Below are positions 25,070 to 35,346 of a stretch of DNA of 64,000 bases, one piece after another; position 1 is the first letter of the stretch, and every line of letters starts with the position of its first letter. The notes below the pieces were generated by a model. It worked only from the letters and a program-made list of their open reading frames with translations. It was not told the origin of the DNA and did not search any database. Source of the stretch: Vespula vulgaris (lineage: Eukaryota > Arthropoda > Insecta > Hymenoptera > Vespidae); contig NC_066586.1 of NCBI RefSeq assembly GCF_905475345.1, positions 12,047,900-12,111,899 on the forward strand, read 5' to 3'. The translations under genes were made by a program, and so were the position numbers.

Positions 25070-26495
25070 TTAATTATTTATCTTCGTTTTACTATCAGTA
25101 ATGTTAGGAATAAACTTTTTATCTTTAGTTTTGGTACGTTTAAAACATAGATCAAATTCTGTTTTAAACATTTCTCTGTAATAACTTTCTTTTACGATAT
25201 CACTTTCTGGAACACCTTCTTCCTGACACTTTAAAACATATAACTTATGCATTGCTGCAATACTCAACCTAGAATCTAGATATTTTTTTTCATTTCCATC
25301 CTTAGGATTTATTGATCTTTCTATTGGGAATGATTTGATATGTTCACGGATTCTTTCTTTAACAGCTTCACTTTTTTTTGTCTTCGGTGTATGTCTTCCT
25401 CTTTGATCAGGTCCAATAATACCACCAGGAGAAGATCTCTTTTTATCCATTGCATGTCGTACGAATTTTTCAGATACCGAGAATGTACTAAGAAACATAC
25501 ATTTACAAACTGTTATAAATTCGCCTTTTAAAAGCAAGGAGTAGGTAAATGTAACTTGTCTACGTTCTTCCGCTTTAACATTTCCACGACAACGAGTTCT
25601 TTGTTTAGGTGATTCTTTTACAGAAAGTGCAATGTATTGCTTTCTTTGTTCCCATGTACATGTTTTCCAAAAAACTTTGTGCAATTCTTCTCGTGCTTGT
25701 TCATCTACTTTTTCACTGCAACGCATGCGACAATTGCATGGTGGTCCCATTGTTTTAGCTGGCACTATCTTCCCTACGTACAATAAAAAATTTATCAATT
25801 CTCTTGTACACTATAATATATAATATTAATTACATATTATTACCTCCAACTCCAACATACTGTTCTCCTCTTAATCTTGCATTCTTTTTAATATTTACTT
25901 TCCATCTTTCTGGATGCTTTGCTCGTTGTACACTATCTTTGTTCCTTTTCTCAGTTTTTAATTCTTTAGATTTTATAGGCTTCTTATTGCTAAGTTCTAT
26001 TTCTTGTACAACATCCGAAGGTGATGGTATACTTACTTGATCACCTAAAATAAGATTTATTACAAATGAATGTGAAACGGTTATATAAAATTTATAATAT
26101 TTTGATAATTATATCAATCTTAAAATATTTTATACTCAGTAATGGAAAGGTTGTTATAGATGACGTATCTTGATGTTCTGACAGTAGATCCATTGATGTA
26201 ATAGGAGAATTTTTCCACCATTGTGTATTGCTTGTTGTCTCATTGAAATTAGTGGATTGAACTAATCCAAACAAAAGTTAATAATATAAAATTAAACAAA
26301 TCTATTAAGATAGAAATAAAGGTATTTGTATACATATATATTATTTTTATATTTACAATAAGATGATTGGGTTTGTGGTTGTCGTTGATTTAATTCCACT
26401 TGCTTATTATTTTCAAACCATTCCATTTCCTTTCTTGTGAGAGGTTCTACTAATGGATCTATCTGTGCTAAGTCTTGATCTATTGTATCTTCCAT
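25070..26495 (-). CDS. Transposon-associated protein, N-terminal half only (possible domesticated gene)
   Basis: Four exons read right to left (26357-26495, 26136-26261, 25844-26044, 25070-25773) give 389 aa with all phases closing. Residues 1-130 are polar and unrecognised. From about W136 the sequence resembles a family of transposon-associated insect proteins, usually annotated only as uncharacterized. Visible marks are RGEQYV, VPAKTMGPPC, a CxCxxxC cluster (C168, C170, C174) that may bind zinc, FWKTCTWEQRKQYI, VCKCMFLSTFSVSE (244-257), DQRGRHTPK (278-286), YLDSRLSIAAMHKLY (320-334) and the REMFKTEFDLCFKR segment (355-368). Family members I recall continue with a Lys-x-Asp-x-Cys motif and a nuclease-like domain. 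Here the protein ends in a Lys-rich tail at that point. An intact multi-exon frame and lack of flanking inverted repeats argue for a retained host gene. Family recall is from memory; function unknown. Confidence 0.75.
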
Positions 26496-27257
26496 TGTTT
26501 AGAATAATGCACATTTAAAATTATTTGTAGACATCATACAAAAACATTCTAACCTGTTTTACTTGATGTAATTTATTTTTTCATATTTCTTAATTTTTAC
26601 TGAAGAGTTCATTTTTTGTCAAAATTAAATTTAGAAATATAAATAATTGGTGGAAACTGTTATGTTATCCTTTTTCTTTTACTATTATTTAATTACATTT
26701 TAGGTTATGTTTTATCGAATTATGTTTCAAATTGCATTATAGTAATAATCAAGATATTTCTTTAAATTCACTAAATACAATAGTTTTTTGTGCCATTGTA
26801 TTGATTAAAAAATAAATTAATACGAATCTATATGCAGAAACAATATCGCATATCACATATACAACTTCTATATACAAACGTAAGTTATATTAACAAAGCT
26901 ATTCATTTTAACATCAAGGATCTGACTTATACTCATTTCTAGGTAATATAATTAGATTCATTTCATTCCATATATAGAAACGTACATTCGAGTTGAAATA
27001 AATTATCTTTTTTTCTTATCTTTCTGATTTAATAAATAATTAGCATTAGACGCTAATCGAGGTCAAATAAATTTAATTTATTCTTGATCATTTGTATCGT
27101 ATATTATACTTGCATCTTTTAATTATACAATTTGTTGTATAATTAGAATTAGATTCTAAAATAATGAGTTTTATCATGAGTTTTATAAAGTCTGAAAATT
27201 TACGTATTTACAAGATTATTTTGAAAATAATTCGCGGCATTGTCGTTAGTTGAAGTG
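26496..27257. other. Intergenic region upstream of the transposon-like gene
   Basis: AT-rich, no coding sequence recognised. It presumably contains the minus-strand promoter, but no clear element was found. Confidence 0.4.
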
Positions 27258-27271
27258 CCGCTAGGGGGCGA
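27258..27271 (+). promoter_or_regulatory. Strong CTCF-like motif
   Basis: CCGCTAGGGGGCGA, preceded by GTG, is very close to the consensus CTCF core with the classical AGGGGGCG centre. It lies in a GC-richer island (27,236-27,370) that is unusual for the region. Binding is inference. Confidence 0.45.
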
Positions 27272-27965
27272 AGTGATCTTGCTCAAAAATTCGGTAATAT
27301 TCGGCAGTATTCGAGAGTCCTCGAACGGAGTAGCATGGAATTATATGTCCTCCGTTAATTTGCCTGCGCACTTGTAATATTGTGCTTTGGTATATATTTT
27401 ATTTCTATTCTTTATCTAATACATTGTTTCTTAACAGGATTTTCTATAATAATAACTTATCTTAATTCTAATACATTCCAAATTCGTTTCGTTCTGCGGT
27501 CAATTTTTATGAGATTAAATTTATCAATATACTACAATCAAAAACCAAATTATTCAATAATACTATTTCATTCAATAATATTTCTTATATTTTGAAATTA
27601 TCAGTATCAATAACACAACTTGCGACTTGTTTTCGTTTGATTTATCGATTTTTATTCGCGGTTAGATCGTTAGCATCAGCAAATTTAATCACGAGCGCTT
27701 CTTTAACTTTTTGAAACTTTTCAAGGAACTTTTCAAGGAATAATTTGTCATATTTATATAACATTATTTTAAAGAAAACCTTAGGATAAGTTGTTTTAGG
27801 ATTAGCTTGCATAATATCGAATAGAGAGAAAATATGAATATATATTATCGTATAGAATTTTCAAACGAATTTTAGGAATAATATGTCTACGATAGTGTTT
27901 TGTTTATAACCGTCGTTTTGGAATTACGCGTTACAGCTAACTTCGAGATACGCGTCGGTAACATA

Positions 27966-27980
27966 CCTCTTGATGGCGCC
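27966..27980 (+). promoter_or_regulatory. Weaker CTCF-like motif (GATGGCGCC core)
   Basis: CCTCTTGATGGCGCC resembles the insect CTCF core AGRTGGCGC with one change. It sits about 55 bases before the TATA box of the 28.0-kb promoter candidate. Confidence 0.3.
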
Positions 27981-28021
27981 CTTCTCTTTTTCTACATTGT
28001 TCTCTATCGGTATAAGGTCAA

Positions 28022-28254
28022 TGTATATATAGATGTCTCCGTTCGTGCGTGTCACACGTTGTGTTTCTTTTTTCAGAACGATGAACAGTGCGTGTAAACA
28101 AAGCTTCATCAAGTTACGACGAATCATTTTACAAAGGTGACGTAATCAAGAACTGACTCATGTCTATCCAATCTGAAGATCGTCGCGAGTTCGACGTCGA
28201 ACAGCGCCTTGGAGCTAAAGCTAATTGACATTTTATAATAACCTGCATCTCCGG
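28022..28254 (+). promoter_or_regulatory. TATA promoter and candidate noncoding first exon
   Basis: TATATATAG near 28,024 is followed by mixed-composition sequence with a CRE-like TGACGTAA at about 28,138 and ends at a strong donor, CTCCG|GTGAGT, at 28254/28255. No long frame is open, so this would be a 5' UTR exon. The next exon could not be found, which suits a gene with a very long first intron reaching across the gene-free part of the window. The transcript is inferred. Confidence 0.4.
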
Positions 28255-29138
28255 TGAGTATTTTTTAGGTTATTGCTTTCATTTTTACATCTTCACGAGT
28301 TAAGATAACAATTTAGACTGTTCCGAGACGAATTGTCACGTAATTCGTACCATCGTATTCTCTTGAATCAATGTGGTTTCTAAGTTCGACGATTTATCTT
28401 TGTTTAAAGTCGACAAGTTATCGAATCGATCAGCTGTTCGAGAAAACGTCGTACCTATCCTTCCCTTGATGAAACGCTATAGATACTCGCCGAACTCTGT
28501 ACTTCGAATTTATTTTTATAATTTTTTTTCTAAGTAGACGATATATATGATATCCTCTATATAATTGAATTATTGATATTATTTGAGAAAGTGACACCGA
28601 TTTTTACATGTTTGTTACTTTTAAAATAATAATGGTCAAAGTAGGACGAGAATATTTTTTTTTTTTTTTCAAGTTCGTAATGTATTAAGCGATAAAATAT
28701 ATGGATTTTGTTGTAATACGATACGATAGTTGAATATAAATTTAAAAGATGAGATAAGTAAGATTTGATGAATAGTAGTGAAATAATATAGAAAAGACTC
28801 GTGAAATTTTTAATTATTAAGAATCAAAGGAAGTATTTAATACCGCGATAGAGAGATCGCGCTCACGTAGTACGCTCAATGTGACTTTTACTATCATTTA
28901 TATTCAAGGACGATGACTGAAAAAGGTTTTGATTCTTTAGAAATCATGTTTGTTTTCCCTTTCAAATAATATTTATTCGGTAAATTCTGATTACAAAGTA
29001 TACATAAAAGGATAGTTTGTTATTTTTATATTTTTATTTATATAGGAGTTTCGTTGCACGTTAAATATAAAATATAATAAATTAATAAGAATGATCTAAT
29101 TTGACATATATTGGTTAAATTTCCTCGTCTTCGTATCT
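28255..29138. other. Noncoding stretch before the tRNA
   Basis: AT-rich with moderate GC in its first 250 bases. No coding exon, repeat or RNA gene recognised. Confidence 0.4.
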
Positions 29139-29232
29139 CCTTCGATAGCTCAGTTGGTAGAGCGGTGGACTGTAGTTGGTATTAAATTTAAGAGACATCC
29201 ATAGGTCGCTGGTTCAAATCCGGCTCGAAGGA
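29139..29232 (+). tRNA. tRNA-Tyr(GUA) with a 21-base intron
   Basis: A full cloverleaf can be drawn: acceptor CCTTCGA pairs with TCGAAGG (discriminator A at 29232), D stem GCTC/GAGC, anticodon stem GTGGA/TCCAT, and T arm GCTGG-TTCAAAT-CCGGC. The anticodon GTA is at 29172-29174. The intron 29176-29196 follows position 37, the canonical site, and eukaryotic nuclear tRNA-Tyr genes are normally intron-containing. Internal A and B boxes are intact (the B box matches GGTTCAAATCC), so it should be transcribed by RNA polymerase III. Confidence 0.96.
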
Positions 29233-29237
29233 TACAA

Positions 29238-29247
29238 TTTTTTTTTT
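29238..29247 (+). terminator. Pol III T-run terminator of tRNA-Tyr
   Basis: Ten consecutive T residues start six bases after the tRNA 3' end, the normal pol III stop signal. Confidence 0.9.
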
Positions 29248-29723
29248 CCGAGTACAAGTATTTTTCATATATCATTCAAGTGATCGAGCGTTTTATTTAT
29301 TCATAAACATTTTTAAATATTACTTGCATTTATTTTGTATAAAATTGATTATTATTGATAAAGTGTATATCTAACGAAATAATAATACATAAAGAAAAAT
29401 AATAGTTCGAAAGAAAATAACGAGGATACTCTCGCATTTTCACATATTTATTTAACAAATATTACTATCATGTTTTATATGAATTTTCACGATCGCATAT
29501 CCATTAGTTGCTGCCACCTAGAAGAATGTACGCATATTAGATGCAGTTATCTCCGCAATGTAGGCGATAACGTTGCATTTCGTTTGCATGATCAGTTAAC
29601 AAGGGGTTACATCTCGTATGATAATAACGTGCTTTTACCAACATCAGAGATTTATCGATAGATTTACCAAGCATTTGTCGATGGATTGGTTACATTGATT
29701 TTAGAATTTTAAGAAATTTCAGT

Positions 29724-29765
<42 letters not shown>

Positions 29766-30468
29766 TAAAGTCACATATAACTATGCTATCTAACGTGATT
29801 ATTAACAATTATAGTATATAATTAGCATATATTTGATTACTTTTATATAACTATTATAAAATTGTATTAAATTTGATATTTTTTGATAAGGATCGAAAGT
29901 TCGATTATTAGTGATTATTTATCGGCCATTTTACTGAAAGAAAGAAATATTAAGAAAGAAGATTTTACTCTCCGAGTTGTCGAGCGTAGTATATACCTAC
30001 ATATAAGACATCGCATCGTAGGCTGCAGTATATATCCGCGTTAATTTATAGCCTGTCTTCTAATCGTCCTTTACCTGCACCATAATTTATTACTACTCTC
30101 CTCGTATTTATTGCTACCTCAAGCGCGCGGGAGTAGCATTATATGTACCAAATTGGTACATTGTGTGCTCGCCGATACACCCTCGATAAATTATTGCAAC
30201 AACGGAAGGTGTTACGCTTGATACCTAACCGATAACTTACGATCGTAGAAGCATACGTTTCGATTGTGTGATTTTCCCGCTTTCTTTCTTTCTCTCTCTT
30301 TCTATTTCTTCTCATTTTATCGCATCATCGTAATCTTCGACAATTGGATCCTCTTGTTTGTTAACAAATTAACTGAACGAGAAAAGATGGTAGACTTAAG
30401 ATCAATGATAAGTTTTTCTGATCACGATCTTACATTGTATCTTTTGTAACATTTTAAATCAAGTTAAC
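29248..30468. other. Noncoding stretch with TA microsatellite
   Basis: (TA)n at 29726-29758. A GC-richer island at about 29,980-30,260 has no recognisable gene. Otherwise AT-rich. Confidence 0.45.
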
Positions 30469-30670
30469 GATGAATTGGATATAAATGTTACGATAATAGT
30501 ATCGTTTATAAATATATTTTTACAATTTTTTTTTTTTGTAATATCGCGGTACCTAAATAATCTTGTATGATGAATTGGATATAAATGTTGCGATAACAGT
30601 ATCGATTATATATATATATATATTTTTACAATTTTTTTTCTAATATCGCGGTACCTAAATAATCTTGAAT
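30469..30670. repeat. Recent tandem duplication of ~100 bases
   Basis: Copy one (30469-30568) and copy two (30569-30670) both start GATGAATTGGATATAAATGT and share ATATCGCGGTACCTAAATAA near their ends. They differ by a few substitutions and by the length of internal T and TA runs. Confidence 0.9.
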
Positions 30671-32317
30671 GACGAAGCTTACGTAACGAACTCGTCAGAT
30701 AAAACTGACGCGATATTCGATACCATGGACTCTTTGTGTAATATGATTATCGATTTATTTCAATCTTTATTCCCTTTTATATAATAAAAGTTATAGTTAT
30801 TTCTGGAGCTTCAAAGGGATAACTTTCTTTTATAATATTTATTACTTTAGCAAGAATTCTTCCTCACCGAGAAGATCTTTCTTTTCGCTAAGAAATAGAA
30901 AACTTTTTTCGTGAGTGAAGTGAAATTAAGAGAGAGAAAGAGAGGAACATCGAAAAAAGGGAATTATCTTCAAAAAGAAAAAAAATAGAGAATTGTCTTG
31001 CTGATTTGATCATGAAAAGACCGTTCTTGAGAGTTTTTAAAGTCATGAAATCTTAAAGAGTCGCTCCAAAGTTGAAAAAGTATCTTTAGAAAGTATTTTG
31101 GAAAGCTCGGTTGGGATAACTGAAAATATAAGTTTAAATATCGTGAAGTGAGAAAATAATAAGAGAGGGATTTTTTAAAAACGAGGAGATTTATCAATTT
31201 ATATATATATATATAAAAAGCAAAAGAAAGAAAAAAAAGAAAAGGAAAAAACAAAGAAGAAAAGGAAGAAGAGAATCAAATCGTTAAATAGCCGTTAAAA
31301 CTTTTCGGACGATATTTAAATGCAATGTGTAATAACGATACGACGTTATTATCGAATTATCGAAAATTGGCATTAACACGGCGCGTTAATCCGAGAGTCC
31401 TGGTCGTCAAATATTTGTCCAACGTTGCGTCCAGGTTATTAGCATTTTCGGCCGGAAAATCGTCGCTCGTGCTTGTCCATCTCCTCCTGATCATTTGAAT
31501 AACAATAGTCGTGCTCGCTTTGCGCCAGTCTAGCTAGTCCGCTTCTCCCAGTTCGAAATTGGCTTGAAAGCTGTGCATAGCTTCGTCGCGAACGCGAGAA
31601 GAAGGGGCAGGAGAATCAGGTCGGACAAATTGAACCGTTTTGCGCGCGTTGCTGCTCGTTTCTATCTCGTCACGGAGGCGCCTACGAAACTTTTAACGCT
31701 CGATTACGTTCGTGACTACGATGTTATACGCTGGTTTCTCTCATTTACGGATTAACGAGCCTTAGAACAAATTACGATTCGTATCGGTCGTTTCAGTTCG
31801 TTAATTTTTTTCCTTATTTTCTTTACTTTTATTTTTTTATTTTTTTTGTTGGCTTATATATATATGTAGCTGCTCGAAGAATAAAGAAGAATAAGAATAA
31901 GGAAATTCTTTTTTACGAATTTTTATTTTTATCTTCGTAATGATATAAATTAGCCAGAAGTCATTGTGGAAATATCTTGCAGTAAGATGTTTCTATATAT
32001 ATTTTGAGATAAGTGGTTTTAATAAGATAATAAGCGACTTCCAATATTTTTGAAAGATGTCATTTGATTTATATAAATACATTAGTCAGAAGTCATTAGG
32101 AAAATAATCAATCTACTATAAGATAATTGATCTTAATAGAATAATAAAATATTTATTTTTATTTTTTCTTTGCTTTCTTTGTTTTTTTTTCTTAAAATAA
32201 TTTAATTTATACGTATATATACATACACGTACTTATTTATTAGATATGAAACATATTTGTTTTTCGAATGAGTAATTCTATAATTGTAATAAATAATATA
32301 AAAATATACTCACTATA
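30671..32317. other. Noncoding stretch with GC-rich island
   Basis: Purine-rich low-complexity sequence at about 30,900-31,280. A higher-GC unique island (about 31,380-31,780) includes a 63-codon open frame with no family resemblance; it is treated as noncoding, possibly regulatory. Confidence 0.4.
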
Positions 32318-32560
32318 ATAAATGTGTATTCCGTGTTCTGTATTCTATTTTTTTTTATTATAATAGTAGTGTTTCATATTCCTTATTCTGTGTTCTGTGT
32401 TCTGTGTTCCGTGTTTTATGCATACGAATGGCACTATAGTAGCGTACTTTTTGGATTCAGCGATCCAGATTCGAAATATCGTTGCTGAAGAAAATTTTAT
32501 TTCATAATTTCTAATGTTTCTTAGTCTTCCGATGCACGGATGATATTTAAAGTACAATTT
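32318..32560 (-). repeat. Dispersed repeat with GAACAC-type minisatellite tail, copy 1
   Basis: Read on the minus strand, a unique body (about 32,430-32,560) is followed by repeated GAACAC(A/G)GA and GAATA-type units (32,330-32,420). The body aligns with 61,430-61,540 on the plus strand: both contain ATCCA, then TACG(C/T)TAC, CCAT, CCGTA or CGTA, and CATAAAA(C/T)AC before the tail. The element is diverged and therefore old. Confidence 0.5.
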
Positions 32561-35272
32561 TATATTTTGCCAAATAACGAACGATAGAGCGAGCGGACAA
32601 AAATTTATTTCACACCTCGAATCATAGAACAGTCACATATAATCTGACGAATAAAACGAATGCTTGATATATTATTTAAAAAGTAGAAAAATATTTTTTA
32701 AACCTTAATTGTCCATCATGCTTGACGGAGGACTATACTAAAAATAAATAAAAAAAAAAAACAAAAGTATAAATAATATATAGAAATAATAAAAGTTATC
32801 AGAGATAACATTTGTTACATAATTGTCACAAATACATTTTATACAAAATGTCGTCTTTTTGAATTTGAATTTGAATTAAATTAATGAAATCAACTTCCTT
32901 GATTTTCTTTTTGCTTTTTTATTACTTTGATTCACTATTTCAGAGATACCAAACTTCGAGTAAAATTTCGTATCAAACTGAAGTTGAGGATAATGCTGGG
33001 TGCTTTGTCGACGTGGGTGCTAAATTTTGGTGACGATCGTTGGCAATGCGGGCTCGGTTGCGAATTTTTGTCAGTCGAACATGTATGAGCCACTCGACGT
33101 TCGAGCCGATCGCACGGCGACCACAAATTTTCTCGTTTCCACGATTATATCGCCCGTATCGCAACTACTGTCATTTATAGCGTGCTTACACGCATACATT
33201 GCATTCTCGCACGTGCATTCCCATTAGTAGAAATCTCCCTAGGATTGGGAATCGTTAGACCCTTTAATCCTGTTTCTGGTTCACACTTATATCTTTCAAG
33301 CAGAAAACTGTTCAATGTTTTTGTTTGCGTATTTGAAAGAGAACTCTAAACTAGGTACATTTTCCTTTTTCTCGTAGATCATCCATCAAGCCTTGACATG
33401 CATGTTTTAACAAAGAATTTGTTCCGATAAGAAATTTATTCTTGTAATCTGTAATGTTCACATATCGTTTTCGTAATACTTACTTTTCTTTTTTATTTTT
33501 TCCTTGTTCAAACTTAATCTTTTAATCAAGAAAATGGAGATTTTCAAAAAGTAAATGTATGTGAATGTATGTGAAAGTTATTTGATTACTTGAAAAAATA
33601 TTTCAATTATATTAATAATATTAATTAAATTAATAATTAAATTAATAATAATAATTAAAAATAATTAATTAAAACACGTTGAGTGTCCAATCGGTTTTGT
33701 ATATTTATGTAACAACTTTCGTAACTTTTTGTAGATATGGGATATAGAAAGAGTTTATTATATATATCTTTTACAGTAGACTTTATTATTTATGCATTAG
33801 AAAATATGCTTGTAAGTTCAAAATATCACAAAAGAAATCTTAAAAATCGATTTTGCAGAATATCGGTGACGCTCATCGTATTCATTGTATTGAAACTTGG
33901 AATATAATAGAAAAATATACGATTATCATTCAAAATAAAATGTTATGTACGAACAGAGTAGCTTTACATAAATTAATGAATCATAAAAAGAAAAATTGGA
34001 AGGTGTAATGTCTTCTTAATAGAAATGAGAAACAAATGAGTTATTTATTCTTTTATAACGAAAAGAGATTAAATTATTGTGAAGAGTTAGTTCGTTAACG
34101 GATTAAAGATATAAAATTTCTTTTACATCTTTATTCAATTGTATTTCTTTTCTTTTTGTACTTTTTCTTTCCCGTTGGAAAATGGAATTATTTCTTTCCA
34201 ACATAATGCTTTCATAAGTTTTTATATAAATAGTTTTCTTTTTACTTAAAATTTAGAATGCAAATTTGCAAACGATTTTAAAAGAAGAGAAGTGCAACGG
34301 AGTGCTATGTAGACAGCACACGTACGTAAATCTTGTCAGGGTAAATTTCTCGTTAAAACTCGTGTGCAAGAACTTGTCGGGAAAATCCAATACCACACTC
34401 GAAATATACGATCGATGTGTGTATACGTATATGTGTGTACGTGTCTATCCACTCTAGCGTCAAAATGACTGGATGGATTGACTTAAAATTTATACCAAAA
34501 ATCATGTTGCACGTCACGAAGATCTACGAATAATTTTAACTCGGTCTGATTTTCGATATCAAAATGATGAAAATTTCGAAGATTAAACAATCCATAACAA
34601 ATTACATGTATATATACGATCGAAATATTTCAAACTTCGAAACACATGAACATAATGTCAATTAATAACAAATTTTTTTATCAGAGCAATCGATTTGAAA
34701 TTTACTGCTAGATAATAAACAATAAATAAGAAATATACTGCTATGTAATATAAATTAACTTTTTCTAACCTTTTTGTCGTGCGATCTATTACATTTGTTT
34801 GCAATGATAGTACTACTCAAACGTTTATGATATAGAATTTTTAAGAATCTAGTAGACCGGAGTCGTTGTATATTATTTTAAAGATACTTATGTTATTGCG
34901 GTATTCCCGTAAACTCGAAAGAACATTCTAACAGAACTTCCTCGAAATCTCTTATAAATTAATCACATTCCCCGCTTTGGAGTAATGTAGCAACTAATAT
35001 ATCGCGGCTTGAAAATTTAACGCTGCTTGTAGGTTGATTAATGTCGATCTGGATGATTGTATAAATCGTCTCCAGATTTTTATTAAAATACAATCGCGAC
35101 TTAACAAATGTTTACTACAAAATTTGATTATGTATCTCTGTCTCACAATTTTAAAATAGTGAACAATTCAAATTGACTGGTATTCAGAAATGTGTTTCAC
35201 GTTTTAATTCATTCTTTGAAACGATTTTTGTCAGGCGACAAGGATAATGTTTGAACAACAAAGATATAAAGA

Positions 35273-35275
<3 letters not shown>
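32561..35275. other. Noncoding AT-rich stretch
   Basis: A higher-GC island lies at about 33,000-33,240. Nothing with coding or RNA-gene character was recognised. Confidence 0.4.

Positions 35276-35343
<68 letters not shown>
35276..35343. repeat. (GA)n microsatellite
   Basis: About 34 perfect GA dinucleotides, flanked by GAAGA and GGAAGA variants. Confidence 0.95.
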
Positions 35344-35346
<3 letters not shown>

